From contig NC_092606.1 of assembly GCF_047663525.1 (NCBI RefSeq), positions 5,764,501 through 5,828,500 on the forward strand: a stretch of DNA of 64,000 nucleotides, given 5' to 3'. The translations under genes and the position numbers were made by a program. This DNA comes from Anas platyrhynchos. Lineage: Eukaryota > Chordata > Aves > Anseriformes > Anatidae. The notes below the pieces were generated by a model. The model made no database searches. It saw nothing but the letters and a program-made list of their open reading frames with translations, and was not told the origin of the DNA. Of the stretch, positions 22,877 to 36,000 are shown one piece after another. The first letter of the stretch is position 1. Each line of letters starts with the position of its first letter.

Positions 22877-22960
22877 GCTGTTGATGATGATACCCTTGAA
22901 TAGGAAGTGCCGTCAGATGCGAGAACTGACGATAACCTTCTTATTTGTCTGAAATACAGC
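22877..22960 (+). ncRNA. SNORD49: SNORD49 (U49) box C/D snoRNA
   Basis: An intronic C/D snoRNA. C box TGATGAT/ATGATGA lies at 22,882-22,890 and D box CTGA at 22,949-22,952. A terminal stem GCTGT (22,877-22,881) pairs with ACAGC (22,956-22,960). The interior AATAGGAAGTGCCGTCAGA, then GCGAGAACTGACGA, is nearly identical to human SNORD49A/B, including the GTCAG...CTGAC internal hairpin. The family is known to guide 2'-O-methylation of 28S rRNA in the nucleolus. It is released from SNHG29 intron 2 and processed by exonuclease trimming. It ends 76 nt before the intron's 3' end, the usual distance for intron-encoded C/D RNAs. Confidence 0.94.
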
Positions 22961-23715
22961 TACACATGCGTGCAGTTTGATTTGTCTGGAAATTCATCTG
23001 CTAGCACTAATCAGGAAACGTTTACTTGCTCTGCAGATGCCTGGTATTTCCAGATCAGCATGATGTGATTAGGACTGGGAGCAGGTAGCTCGGTGGTGGA
23101 GCTGGCCCTCTTGTGAAGGTAAGTGATGAATTTCACTGGACTCTGTAGAGCTTTATATCATTTAAAATCCAAGTTGAGAATAAATGGGTTTTATAGGTTG
23201 CCAAAAACATGAGAAGCAAATTTTGTAGGTTCATCCTTCATAGCTTGAATCAATCTACTTTCCCTCCTCTGCTCCTCAAAATAAGCCCTATGATACCTAT
23301 TTCCAGCAATATTTAAGTATAGCTTCCGGGTCTCTGCTGCCACATATACTAATGTCTATCAATTGATGTTACAGCCCTTCACAAGTCCTGGGAAAGGAAG
23401 TGAGACTGCAAGAGCAGGAGATTGTTTGGGGTGAGTTTAATCTGTATGCTCTTAATTCCTTGTGATACTTTTTGGCTACAGTCTCAGAGAAGTTACATAA
23501 TTAAAAACTTTGTTATTGGCCCTATTTCTATATGTTCTTGTATCTAAAAGTAAAACTAGTGAATTCTAGGACCAAAAAAATGCTTTATTGAGCTTAAAAT
23601 ACTGAAGGTAAATGTGTATGAGCAGCTGTCTTCTGCACTGCAGTTTTGCTGACAGCACTAGAATAGGCAAAGGAAGGTATTACTTCTGTTAGAAATGTAA
23701 CAGTTTTTATTTGTG

Positions 23716-23800
23716 GATATCATATGATGAAATAAACCAAAATTTGCTGGAATTACCGGCAGATTGAGTGGTGGTGAGCAAAGGTTTTTCTGATGATATC
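23716..23800 (+). ncRNA. SNORD65: SNORD65 (HBII-135) box C/D snoRNA
   Basis: C box ATGATGA is at 23,724-23,730 and D box CTGA at 23,790-23,793. A perfect 8-bp terminal stem pairs GATATCAT (23,716-23,723) with ATGATATC (23,793-23,800). The guide GCTGGAATTACCG is complementary over 13 bases to the 18S rRNA sequence CGGUAAUUCCAGC. With CAGA as a D' box, the fifth position upstream pairs to the U of CGGU, matching the known SNORD65 target, Um627 in human numbering. It sits in SNHG29 intron 4 and ends 68 nt before the intron's 3' end. Confidence 0.95.
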
Positions 23801-24040
23801 TCTTATATTAAGAAATGGGTTAGTAATTAGTGTTGAATGGTTAACTTATCCATGCTGTTTTATTACAGGTGTTCATGCTGAAAGTAAGTTTGTCTGAGGA
23901 AGAAGGAATCCAAGGAAACTTGCATGTGAGCTTGGGGACTAGTCTGTGTAAACGCTACATATTTTGTTGTACATAGATCTTAAGAAAAGATGATTCTACT
24001 GTTATGATTACACACATTAAAATTCTCATAAAACCATCTT

Positions 24041-27000
24041 GGGTCTATTTTTGTTACTTGGCTGCATACAGAAACGACTTTCCATTACATGACATGTTTT
24101 TGATAAACATACTGCACACTTGTGTGATTAGCTATAATATGATAAAGTAGCAGATGTATACACTGCAGTGCAATTACTGCAAATAATGTAAACAGCTTTT
24201 AGTTGTGTAAGCGTTCTATTTGGTGTTTGGTAATTTACTTGCTTTAAACAGTTTAAACAAATGATACTAATACTGCTACTGTAATTACTGAGGAGATTAG
24301 GCCTTAATACCTCTACAGCAAGAAAAGCAAATGGTCCAATCAGGGCAAACACAACTGTTTCTGTAGCTTGTTCCAAACGTAATGCTTATGCCTTACTTTG
24401 GCCTCTTTTTTTTTTTTTTTTGAAAGCCTAATATGGACACAACAGAGTCTGTTTGTGTAGTACCAGCATTCTAGCTGTGGTCCAAATGTGAGAAGTAATT
24501 TCCAGATGCAGAGAAATGGAAAGATCCTCTGCAAATTGTTGGCTATCTGGGTGTAACTGGTAAGAGCAAAAAAGGCTGCTTTTGTGATAAGTGCCCACTC
24601 TAAGGCAGATGTGCAATGAAGGTAGGTTAATGGAAGGTGCCAAGTTTAGGGAGGAATCTTTAAAGTGGAGATGCTGGGATGAGAAACACTGCATCTGAGG
24701 CTGAAACTTCCACTGAGGTTTATTATGGAAGTAAAATTGGCGGGCTCGAACACTGCAGTGCTCTTTTTATATTTGTACAGGAGGTATGGAATCTGTCTCA
24801 CCATATGTAAAATGATGGAGCATGTGCACTGACAGCCTATCAGTGCATATGTTGCCGATCATTTTGCCCACTTGGTGTCACCAAGTGAAAATTTTTAGTG
24901 CAGATTTGAAGGTGTGCATTCTGAAAAAGGTCAAGATCACTAATTAATTAATTGTGACCACACACTCATGCTGTGCCAACAACAATCTAAATGTTAACTG
25001 TATAGCTCTGAGTAAAATACATCTTGCTTCTGAAAGCAATGAATCTTGTTCCATGTTAAGTTTTGTCAGAGGGTGTATGGCCAGGAAGTAGCCTTTAAAG
25101 ACAGCTGACAAAACACCTTAAAGTCAAAAATCCTGGCTCATGTGATGAGTAGTATTTTTACTGTAGTAATTTAGGTGAACAGTTCTTGATAATCATAAAA
25201 CAAAAAGCAGGGGACGGATGTACCCAGGGATTTTGTAGTCCATAAAACCACTGTCAGAGGGTTTGCTTCCTCTCAGGATGGCAAGACAAGGGAGAAAGCA
25301 GTGACAGGGGAGTGTCAATATTTTTTCACCCCTGAGGGACGGGTGAAACTTCAGGGACCTCCCCAGCTGTGACTGCATTCTTTGTGTAGCTTAGGTAAAG
25401 AAAGAAGGTGCTGTGGCTTGTTGCAGCTGCTGTGGCATCACAGGTCGGTGTCAAGGTGAGCTGTGGTGTCTGATGGCTGTGCAAAAGGCACATAAGGTCT
25501 TGTTAAGCCACAGGTTTGGGGTTTGAAAGGACCGTGACACTATTCACTGGCTGAACTGGAACATACTTGACGCACTTGGCATGTCCCAGCCTCCTGCTTT
25601 CCTAAGGTTCATAGGAAGGGTGTATTTGGTAGAGGCCAATCTCTTAGGACACTGTAGTTACTGGAACATCATTTTTACCAGTGGGGAGCGAGGTTTATCT
25701 TTGCCTCAGCTGAATTTTGCATTTCTGCTTGTTATTCCTTAACCAGACACTGATTGAGCAAGAAGTTAGAAATGACCTCAAAACAGTTCTGCACAATTCA
25801 CTTGTGCTCTTTGAAATAGCCAGTCAAGAATGAAAGTTGAAAGAAATTAACTTTTAATAGTCATAAATTAACATAGCTCTGTTACACAAGGCTCTAGAAT
25901 GCTATTCAATTCATATCAGTAGAACCAGTACATAAATCTTTGCTTAGGGGATTAACTGTATGAAATAGTATTTCAGAGACTTCTGCCAGCATAAAGCCAG
26001 AGTTAAATGTTTTAATCATGCCAGAAGAGGTTAAGTATTTTTCAGAGAAACATCTAAAAGTCATGGACTGCCTGATAGTATAGTACCGTGCAGGTAAATT
26101 AATCTGGATTCCTCCTAAGGGCATTATTGTGATACAGAGTTTAATGTAAACATTCAACCTGGGTAATGGAGTATGCAAAAGTTGTTTGGATCTAATTAGG
26201 TTCTTCTTACCTGAATGCGTACTTGAATAATATGAAGAACAGTTTGCTCTAATGTTTGTTTAAATTAAAATTCTAAATAGTTGCATTCTGTTCCCTGTTT
26301 TAAGAAACAAAATTATTTTCACATAATTTTAAAAACTTGTGTATGAGAACTTGTTGACAGGTGATATTTTTTTCTTTTAGCTGACATGATACGTACTGGA
26401 ATTAATGTTCTTAAAGTCTTCAGGAAGAGCTCAAGCAACCTGACTTTGTTTTAAATGTGTTTCTGTATGCCATTAGTGATAATGGAGGTTACCGTGGCCA
26501 CACGCCCCCTGTTAACTGAAACTTCTCAGCGTTTTTTTTTTGCTCAGCAGTTCAATGTGCTGTTTAATTTGCTCAAGATAGGTTTTGCTGCAACCTATTT
26601 TTGTAATTGCTCTTGCTTGTATGTATCAGAATGATCTCATTAAAATGGGAAAGAGTGGATTGGGGAATACTTTAGTAAACAGGAAACAGCTTATCTAGGT
26701 TTATTGAGGTTACAAGTTGGTGGTATCTATTATGATTAATTATTCAAGAGTTTCCTTTTGGTATTTGTTTATTGTTTTCATCAAAAACAAAGTTCCTCAG
26801 CAGGGATCCTCATAACAAGCTGTTTTTTGCTAAGATGAATGAATACAAAAGTGTTGTTCCTATTAGAATGTGGTGCCTTTTGACCAAAACAGGTGTCCTG
26901 AACATAACATATTACTATGAACTTAAATGGAAACATTAAATAATTTTAGTATTTTATCCTAACAGTGCATGGAGGAGAGGGGAAATAAGATCATTCTCGT

Positions 27001-30000
27001 TTTGCTACATTTAAAAGACATCAACTTTCCAGTGTTATGAAATAAGTGACAAAAATAAATCCTGATTTTTAAAACACATTATTTTGGATTTTCTAAAGAT
27101 TTAAGAGAGCAGTTGGCAGGAGTCCCTGGCACTTAAGCAGCTGACAACCACAGATAATTCTAAAATAGATGATAGTATTAAAGCAGCAAGAAAATAAATC
27201 TTACGCCGTGAAGCAAAGAATGGCTGAGTGCCAGTTCTTAGCAATAATCGAGATGCCGATGTCATGTAGTAATTCATTTGTGTGAAAACATAATGATTAC
27301 ATATGGTGCTATTATCCACAAACTACATGCTGTAACTGCTGACCTGATGGAGAGGAGCTGCTCTGGGTAATAGGCTCCTTGTTCCCATTCACATCTTCCC
27401 TGCTGTACTCAGATGGTGCTGAGGGCGCCGACAGTAGAGATCGCTTTGTGATGTGAATTCTCACATAATCATAAGCAGCCTCAAATCCTCAGGTTCCTTT
27501 ATATGTAGGACACTAAACAAGACGAGGTGGTGCTGACCTGTAATCTATTTGGGGAATTTGTCAGCCGACTATGCTAAAAGGCACAAACAGGCAGCTCGCA
27601 AGTCCATTGGAGGCAGAATATAAAATAAATAATAAAAATAGGCTGAGGTGTTACAGTGCTGAAGGTGGGAGAATGAATCAAAAGAAGCATTAAATGTGCA
27701 CGGTGCAAATGGTTTGAGTATGCCAGTTGAAGGTGCATTGGTTTCATCCCTTGTTCCTTCCAATGCTGCATAAAAAAAGCTGTGGGATGGGAAAGCAAGC
27801 ACGGTGTGGGTAATGTCATCGGGGGCTGAGAAAATGTGGGGAGGCGGCTGCCTTTCCAGCACGCTTGTAGTTTGCAAGCTTCATGTTTCGTATAAATGCT
27901 AATTATCATTATTTCCTGATTAGTTATTGTAAAGCAATCATATCTACATAAGCATTAAAATGAGCGCTCTAGCGAAACCATGAATTACTATAATTAATAG
28001 ATCCCAGCTATTAACTAAAGCCAATCTAAAAACGTGCTCTTTCTTGGCTTGGTAGCTGCTATTCCAGTTGAGTCAATTCTGGCTGGCTGTATCAACTTAA
28101 TTAGAAGGGAGGAAGGGATGTACTGCATATTTCAGAATGAAGACTGTCCTAAATTGTAAACTTCACTCCTTATTTCTTGAAGGTAGATGGAAGAGCAGTT
28201 AATTTTTCACCTCTTCTCTCCCTCGTCGTTTCAAATTAGTGGAGGAGAAAGCAAGGCGCCGTCAGAGGAGCTGCCGTTTTCTGGCAGGGAATGACTAAGA
28301 TGATATTAGTGTCATGCAAGGAAAATTTAGAGGTTTGTTTTCTTCCAACTCCTGCATTAGCAAGTGCTTTGTTAGTTTTTCAGATGCTGGAGTCAGACTC
28401 TGAGCTACTCCAAATAACCCATGGGACGTTTGACCTCCCTAACCGGGGCCTTGAGCTCAGCAATGTTTGTAACACCTGATTGGCTTTGTGCAGCCAAAGC
28501 TTTGTCACATTTTGTGTGTTTCTATAAAGAAGGACAAGGTCAACACGTTATTTAGTTGTCTGGTAGAACAAAAGCATCTTATTTTGTCAGTTGGTGTAAT
28601 TTAGTGTCTCAGTTTTACGCTTAACATCAATTTTAGTCCAAATACAATGAACTCGTCCTAACCCTCCTTGAGATTTTAAGAAGGGAACAGGTGGAATTTC
28701 GTTTAGTGCACGCAAAAAAAATAATATATTTAGAAAAATGTAAGTATTTGTGCACCTGGGCTCTAATTCAGGAAGAGGGAGAACATCTGCCCTGTTTTAC
28801 CACACGATGTTTGAGACCACAAGATGGTGCAGCCATCACCTTCAGAGCATTTACTGTAGAGGAAGATTTTGAGACCTCGGAAGGTGCTTGTCTGGGGAAA
28901 CGTGGTGTTTCTGCTATTTCCTTCTAATAAGATTTGCAACTTTCATTACCACACAGAGAATCCCCCCTGTACAGTGAAGACGTCACTTTAATTGGCTGTT
29001 AATAACGTTTCTTAGAGTAGAACCAGCAAAGGCTGAGCCTCTGTTTTCTTTGATGGGAGTGACACAGCTCATGATTAAACAGCGTGATGAGCCGATGGAG
29101 TGACAGTTCATTTTTCTCTAGCAAAAATAAAAACAAAGCATGACGAACAGCCTCACCTTCATTATCTTTCTCTCAAGTGCATTCAGCTTCAGGACCTGCT
29201 GCATTTCATGCAGCAAAGCCCAGGTGCATCTCTTGGGGTGAGTGTGGAGCTTCAGCTCAGCTGAAGTCAATAAACACCTTCTGCAGACCAGCACCTGCAT
29301 GTGGAGCTGGAAACCCTGAGCAAAATACAAATGAGTAAATTGTTAATATTAAGGAGATGGAATTTGAAATCCCTGCTGTTTTAATCAATTTGAAATGCCA
29401 AAAGTTTTATCTCCAGTAATTTGGAGATAAAGAGCTCTCCTGTACGTGCTTCTCTTATTAGACACTTGTTCGTTTTCACAATTTGCTAGTTAGATTTTTC
29501 ATAATTAGGGTTTGTATTTGTAATGGTTTGTGATAAAAGGATTGCGTAGCACAGCTGCAACTTGAACTTGCTAAATGAATGGAATAATGATCCATGTTCC
29601 CAATACTGTCTATGGCTTTTTGTTGTTTTTTTTTTTTTTTTTTTCTTGATCATCTTATTTTCTAGATTTTATTTTTTTTAATTACCTCCTTTCTTGCACT
29701 TTTCCAGGTCCCTTAGGAGGATAATTTATTCATGTTTGGTTGTCTGTCTTTTTTCTTGTATTCTGTACATTTGACATCTGCATTTGATGATTTGTGTTAG
29801 CTTGGTGCTGTTTTTGAAGGATGGAATAGGTTTGATGCTAGCACATGGAGACAAACTTCCCAGCCAAGAGGCAAAGTCTAAGCTTACCACCCAGATAGTG
29901 AATTTTCCTGAAGAGCTTAAACTTTATTAATAAATATCTGGATCACGATACCAGTGGTATAGAACACTTCCTATAATAATTATGTTATCGGAGTGCTTAT

Positions 30001-33000
30001 CTGTTAGCAAATGCAGTGCTAGTGCTCAAGCAATCTGCTGTCCAGCAGCCATTTAACACAGCCCGCAGTGACAGCAGATGAAACATTTGAAATGCTTTAC
30101 ATCTCTTGTGCCTCCATCAGATAACCCTGAAATGGTCTGCCAGCGTTCCTGGGAAGCTGTATTATGTCCACAGCATGGGTAAAGAAAGCGGAGATCAGAC
30201 TTATGGGGTGAGAAAAGGGAGGGGCAACTTGGTGGGTTGTTGGATAAATGCTTTTACTTAAGTAATGTCAAACCAGCTATTTATTACCTTCAACTGCAGC
30301 AGTAAATAAATAAAATCTTTTGCTGAGTGCTCCTTGGGATGTGAAATGCAGCGGGTGCCTGCTGTGAAAATGATGAGAATTGTTTCAAAGCAGGGTACGA
30401 ACCTGGAGCTTGGAAATGCCACGGTGATTTCAGAAAATAATGGAAAGCCACTGTACCAAGTTACACTTTAAATTTGATTTAATACATATCCCATCACCTC
30501 GCTAAGCCAGCCTGCGTGCTTCTGCAGGAGCATCTGCACAGGGGGGAGGAAGAGGCTCCCTCTTGCAGGAGGCAACAGAGCCTTTGTGTCAGTGCCAAGC
30601 TGTTTGGTAATGCAAAATGGGAGACCACATCAAGGGGAGAGGATTTCAAAGCTACTGCTTTTATGCTTCAAAAAGGGTTTGGGAGATGACAGCAGCAGTG
30701 ACTGTGTCACTTGGCGGCGTGTCAGCAGCTCAGAGGCTAAAGATGAGGAGAAAGCAGGGTTTTGAGGCAGACAGCAGGACTGAGGGAAGAGCATTGACAC
30801 CGCAGCTGGGTGAAGAACCGGTGCAAGGCCTGGAGCTGGTTACACAAATAAAGGGTCAGCCCTGGTCTGATCCATGCCCCTGCTCTGGGTGCCTGTTGGC
30901 CACGTTCAGCCCCTTTCTGAGGTTGGTTTCTCCATTAGGAAAGCTCATCAGCCTGTGCCTTCGGAGGGAGTTTCTGCAAGGAAGGTGAAGGCAGTTCTGC
31001 CTCCAGGGATGCTCCTCTCAGCCAGAAAGCAGCAGGTCAGAGCACTGGGTTCGCAGATGGGATGCTGCAGGGGATGTGTGAAGTACCTGGAGATGGTGGA
31101 TGTCAGAGGGAACATAAAAGCAAGATTAAAAAAAGAAAGTAGAAAGTGGCAGTGAAGTAACACTGCACTGGGGGAAACATCTTCCCTCTGGAGACAACAA
31201 CCGGGAGCACGGATACAGGGTGTGAGGATTTGGGGTTGGTTAAGAGAGGGTATTTGTGCAGAACTGTAAATACAAAATAAGATTTGTGCTCTCTGACAGA
31301 TGCAGTGGAGATATTTCCACCAAAGCCCTTAGGTTCGAGTTTTGCAGGTCTTATTTCCCGATCTGAGGGATTAAAGCCGCACCTAATCAGCCTGGCAATT
31401 TCCCTAATCCCCCCTACAGACTCTAATGATCTGATCACATGCTAAAAAGCGAAGTCTGCAGGTAACTGCCAGAAGGGGTGGCACAATCTGAGCTGAACAA
31501 TATTAAAGCTTGGAAAACCCTCCCTAAAAAACCCCGAGGCTGTTCACAGACTGGCACAGGGCTGGGCTGGGCATTTGCTGACCCTTGGTGATTGCACAGC
31601 TGCTGCTCGTTGGTGCTCCAGGTGTGGCACCACCTGCAGCTCTCCTCGTTTGGAGCCTCCCCCTCATTTTAAACATCTGTCTCCCAGTTAGTGCTCCCCA
31701 AAACACTCAGCTCAGGCACAAGGCTAGTTTTTTTTTCTTTCTTTCCATAACAGAATTCAGTACTCTATAAATAAAGAACGCGACGTTTATTATCTGATTT
31801 CTCCTGCAGGGTGGAAGCTGCAGGGATGTGGCAGCGAAGTGGGCAGTGCTGGGTGGTTTGGGGATGCAGGTGAGGACAGAAAGCTGCACTTCGAGGCGGT
31901 GATGAGGAAAGAAGCCCCTGAAGCAGCAGACTGGCAGGCAGCAGGTCACACTTGCCAGAGGAAGAAGAGTTGGTGACTAAGAGGAATTACAGCAGGTAGG
32001 AAAAATGGTGATACCTGGAGAAATTGGTGTCTAATCCCACCCTGCAGGTTTTCCTAGAGGTTAAGGAGGGAGGAGGAAACGCTGCTGGGCAGATGCTGAT
32101 CCTGGTGCAGGGAGGGATTTCGGGAGGAGCTGCTGGCACCAGAGCCTGCCTGAGCTCTCCACAGCTCGAGGAGCTCCATGTGAGGCGCAGCTCTGCTTTT
32201 GGAAGGGGGTTTTGGTGCGTTTAGGAGGGAGAGGGGAAAGAAACTGGTGAGTTGGAAGTACACGGATTAAAATAAGGACAAGGTAACGGAGACTTGAACG
32301 CAAATACCCAAGTTGCACAGCAAGGACAATGTTTTGTTGCACCTATGTGGCATTGATTCAGAAATGCCCTTCAGATGGGTTGGGACCTTATTTCCTATCG
32401 GGTATCGTTGATTACTTGATCCTGGCATACAGTTACCACCAGAGAATGCCTTCTTAATCCCTTTGAATGTGAGCTGTGGTGAAGTTGTGTGGTGCTAACT
32501 TTTAAATCAGGCTGGTGTGGCAGGCAGAGCGCTGATACCCCTGTGTTAGCAGCCAAGAACATCACCCATCTGGCTGCTAAGAGCTGTCTGCAAGATGCAC
32601 TCTGTATGAAAATGACCCCTTAAAATAAAGCTGCTGTTCCACTGGGTGTATGTACAGCCTGGTGCAGGGGTGTAGGGAAAATAACTCCTGCCTTCTATTG
32701 CCTCCTAATTAGTCCTGCGGCTTAAAGAAGCAGTATCTGCTCAGGTTAATGAGCTAGAACAAGGACAGCTCCAGCAGCGAGACGTGCAGAGGGCTGAGAT
32801 GGGAGATTGGAAGCAGGTTTTTCTCCTAGGCTGCCCGCAGCAGCTGCTTGGTGCCGCTCTGGGGACTTGGTTCCTGTTGCACGTTGCAGGCAGCGACCTG
32901 TGCCACCACCCGGCGCATCTGAAAAATGGAAAGTGTTGGAGTAGCGAGTGGTGGAAAGGTTTAACGGAGCTTGCTGTGACTCTCTGAGCTTGCAGCATTT

Positions 33001-36000
33001 CTGTGTAGCACAGGGTTTCTCTCTAATTTACCAATTGCTTGATTTTCTTCTCTTAACTTGTCCCAAACGCTGTGGTGGCTCTGAGCCCTTTTGCCCTCCT
33101 GCGGCTGCTCTGAGAGCTCCCAGGGCTCTGTGCTGATCGTGCTGTTTCTGATCTGATTTTTCATTTCCCCCTTTCCCCATCCTCCTTTTTTTTTTCTCAT
33201 CTGTTGACTGTGTGCCCTCCCAGTTTATAACATTTTATTAGCATTGGAAGTGGTGTTGCTCTCTCTGGGTGTTGAGCAGGACAAACCATCCATCTCCAGG
33301 CGATGGCCTTGGTGATCTGAGCATTGCTGTGCTCTAACCTATCCTACTGCTTCTATTCCTAGCTGAACAATGGACAGATTTTACATTTTTTTTACATTTA
33401 CTTTTTTGCAAGTTGTTGGGGAGATGCCTATCACCTGGTTGGCTTAAGCACACTTGCAAAGCCTTTCCTCCTCAGCTGCTTGGAAAGGGGGCTTTGTTCT
33501 TCTGAAAATCTCACCCTTTTAATGCGCCTGCTAATCTTTTCCTTTCCTTCTCTTGCAAAGACCCTGAAGGTAGCTGTAGCTGGCAGGTTTGCGTGGCAAA
33601 TGGAGGCAGGCAAAGGGCACGGATATGAAACAGGCTGAGTTTTGTGTTTTCGCCTGCAGCTCTGCAAAAAGCTGTTTCCATGTGGTGGAGGGGAGCTCTG
33701 AGCTTGCAGGCAAGTGCAGCTTCCCCCAGAGCTGCTGGAAAATGACTTAGCCTTTGCATTCATAATTGAACAGGCAGGTGTGTACAGAGGAGATGAAAGT
33801 AAGCAACAAATTAATGGTGAAGTTCGATGGGAAAGGCATGTGTGGAGGTAGCTCTGAAGGAGATGCCTCTCTCCTATTTTGTGTGTGTGGGGACACAGCC
33901 ACCTCTGAGGCTTTCTGCCTGCACTGCTGTGTGCAGGATGCAACAGGAGTTTGTTCGGTAGGAGCTGGGTTAGCGTGTACCAGAGCACAGTGTGGACAAA
34001 GATCGACTCTTTGCTGCCTCCTTACATTTCATTTGTATCTGAAGTTGCAGGTCTTGCCTGGAGGTAGTAGCAGGACAAGAGGCAGTTGCAGAAGAGGAAA
34101 AGGGAGGCTCATTCCCATGGCAGTGCAGCTGGATTTTGTTATAGCCAATGTCCCTTCCCTTTTCTTGTAGTATTGCATATAACCAGCCTGAGTTCCTGTG
34201 TATTTATTCCAGGTATTCATACCTGGAGGACAGATGTGCCCGTAGTATGATGCTCTGAGGTCTAATTCTAGCTGTGATTTCCACTAACAACTCACTGAGG
34301 GATGCAGTGTGCAAGAGGGCTCCTAAAGAGCCGTGCTGACAGCTGGTTCCTCAGCCAAATCCGCCAGATGCAGCTTAGCAACCCCTTCCTGAGGGCTGAA
34401 ACAGGCTGCATGGGTTTGCTTTCTCCTCAGAACTACTAAAATGCAAAGAAGAATAAACGGTGGCAGACAAGCCACAAAATCAATAAGCTATTAGGAGGCA
34501 GAAAACCCTGGAAATGGATTTAGAAATCTGCACAAATAATTAAGGGTGGTGTTGAACAACTCATGTCTTTTTTGACTATGTTAAACCAGGTTTTCAATTT
34601 TATGTAAAGCCATAAGCTCACCCAAAGGTAAAAGAGCTGTCTTCTCTGCATACTTACAAAAGAGAAGATAGAAAACGTAAGCCCCATTGAGCCTAGAAAC
34701 AAAGCACCTCCAATTCCCCGTTGAACAGTAACTGAGTCGTGGGCTTAAGCAGTTTTCATGCAAGCTGTCGGCACTGTGATCCCAAACACGGGTCCAGCTT
34801 GGGATCCCAGGCCCCTCCAGTCCTTACAGTTAGCAGTGTTCGTGCAGCTTGTCCTGGTGAATTCTGCACTAATGATTTGTTAACTGTAATGCCCCAGCCA
34901 CGTGGATTAAATATTTTCTTTCCCCACCAGCTCAGTGATTGTGGCTGCCCAAAGAAATACGCAAAGAAACTTAGCGGCAGCATTCCCAACAAGCACCCAG
35001 CTAAATACAAATTTCATATTTTGGATGTTCGGCTTATTTTTTGGCTATTCTTTCATGATGTTTAGGAAAACTGGTCTTTGAAGGCATTGTATAAAAAGAA
35101 GTCACTTAGGAGTCACTTCTGGTGGGCGTTAGCTTTGAGTGCGTGGTGAAAGATGCTGAGCTGCCCATGGGTTTTGTCCTCTAGTCAGAGCAATGTTTGG
35201 GTCATGGATTAAATTTACTCCCATATTCTTAGCCCTTTGCCTTTATACAGCTCTAAACCATCTGCAAATACTATTAACTGGTTTTCCACTTTTAACTGTT
35301 CAAAAAACAAATATTGAGTCACTGGAGGGATTTCTGTCCTGTAGTCAATGGTCTGGAAGGAGCAGACAGACGAGAAGGGGTATCTTGGGGTAAGAGATCC
35401 TGAAATCCTCCTTTCTACCATGCATGTTCAAAGTACAGCTCTAAGCTTTGTGCTAGGTGGTTAATGCAATATATGGTTTAAAAAAAGCCTACAGACCTTG
35501 CACAAATTAGGTAAAATTCCACCCTGAAATAAAATTTTACCTTACACAGGTTCTGCCTCTTTCTCTTTTCAGTTGTAGTCACCAAACCTCCAGATGATAC
35601 TAGATGTGATTTTCACTGTATTTTAATTAAAAAACAAAGCAAACAAAACTAGTTTATTAAGGAATATCTAAGTGAAGATCTACTCTGCTTCTTCTCAAGG
35701 CAAGCCGAAACAAAACACAAACAAAAGCCAGGGAAAGCAAAACCCGTGTGTTGCCTTTCCTTCCCTCCGACCTGCAGCAGAGCTGCTCAGGAGCCTGGCA
35801 CGTGGCTGTGCCACTCTGGGACTTGGCAAGCTCCAGCCCAAGCTGATTTCCACGCGATTTGAGGCTTTCTTTGGAACTGCTGCAGCATTGCTGGAGGCTG
35901 CTTCGCTCCGTGCTCCAGCCTTATTAGGTATGCCAGCAACGTGCATGGCATGGAAAATAAGATAAAGAAAGAGGGCACCGGGGTGTGTGGGTGGGCAGAC

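Larger units (their letters stand above)
21932..24040 (+). ncRNA. SNHG29: SNHG29 (LRRC75A-AS1) counterpart, snoRNA host transcript
   Basis: A compact non-coding gene whose introns, not exons, carry the function. Predicted exons from strong splice signals: about 21932-22193 (donor GTACGT), 22604-22627 (24 nt, donor GTAAGT), 23037-23118 (donor GTAAGT), 23375-23430 (donor GTGAGT) and 23869-about 24040, ending after ATTAAA at 24,016-24,021 with a T-rich stretch beyond. Intron 2 holds SNORD49 and intron 4 holds SNORD65, the snoRNA families hosted by mammalian SNHG29. No exon set gives a credible protein. A converging LRRC75A on the other strand supports the identity. Exon ends are predictions and isoforms may differ; the snoRNAs are much surer than the exons. 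Confidence 0.8.

Noticed and set aside
23119..23374. TGATGA next to the donor of SNHG29 intron 3 as a snoRNA C box
   Set aside because: It lies at the splice donor with no paired D box, terminal stem or recognised guide.
31320..31345. GGTTCGAG word as a tRNA B box
   Set aside because: No matching acceptor or anticodon stem nearby.
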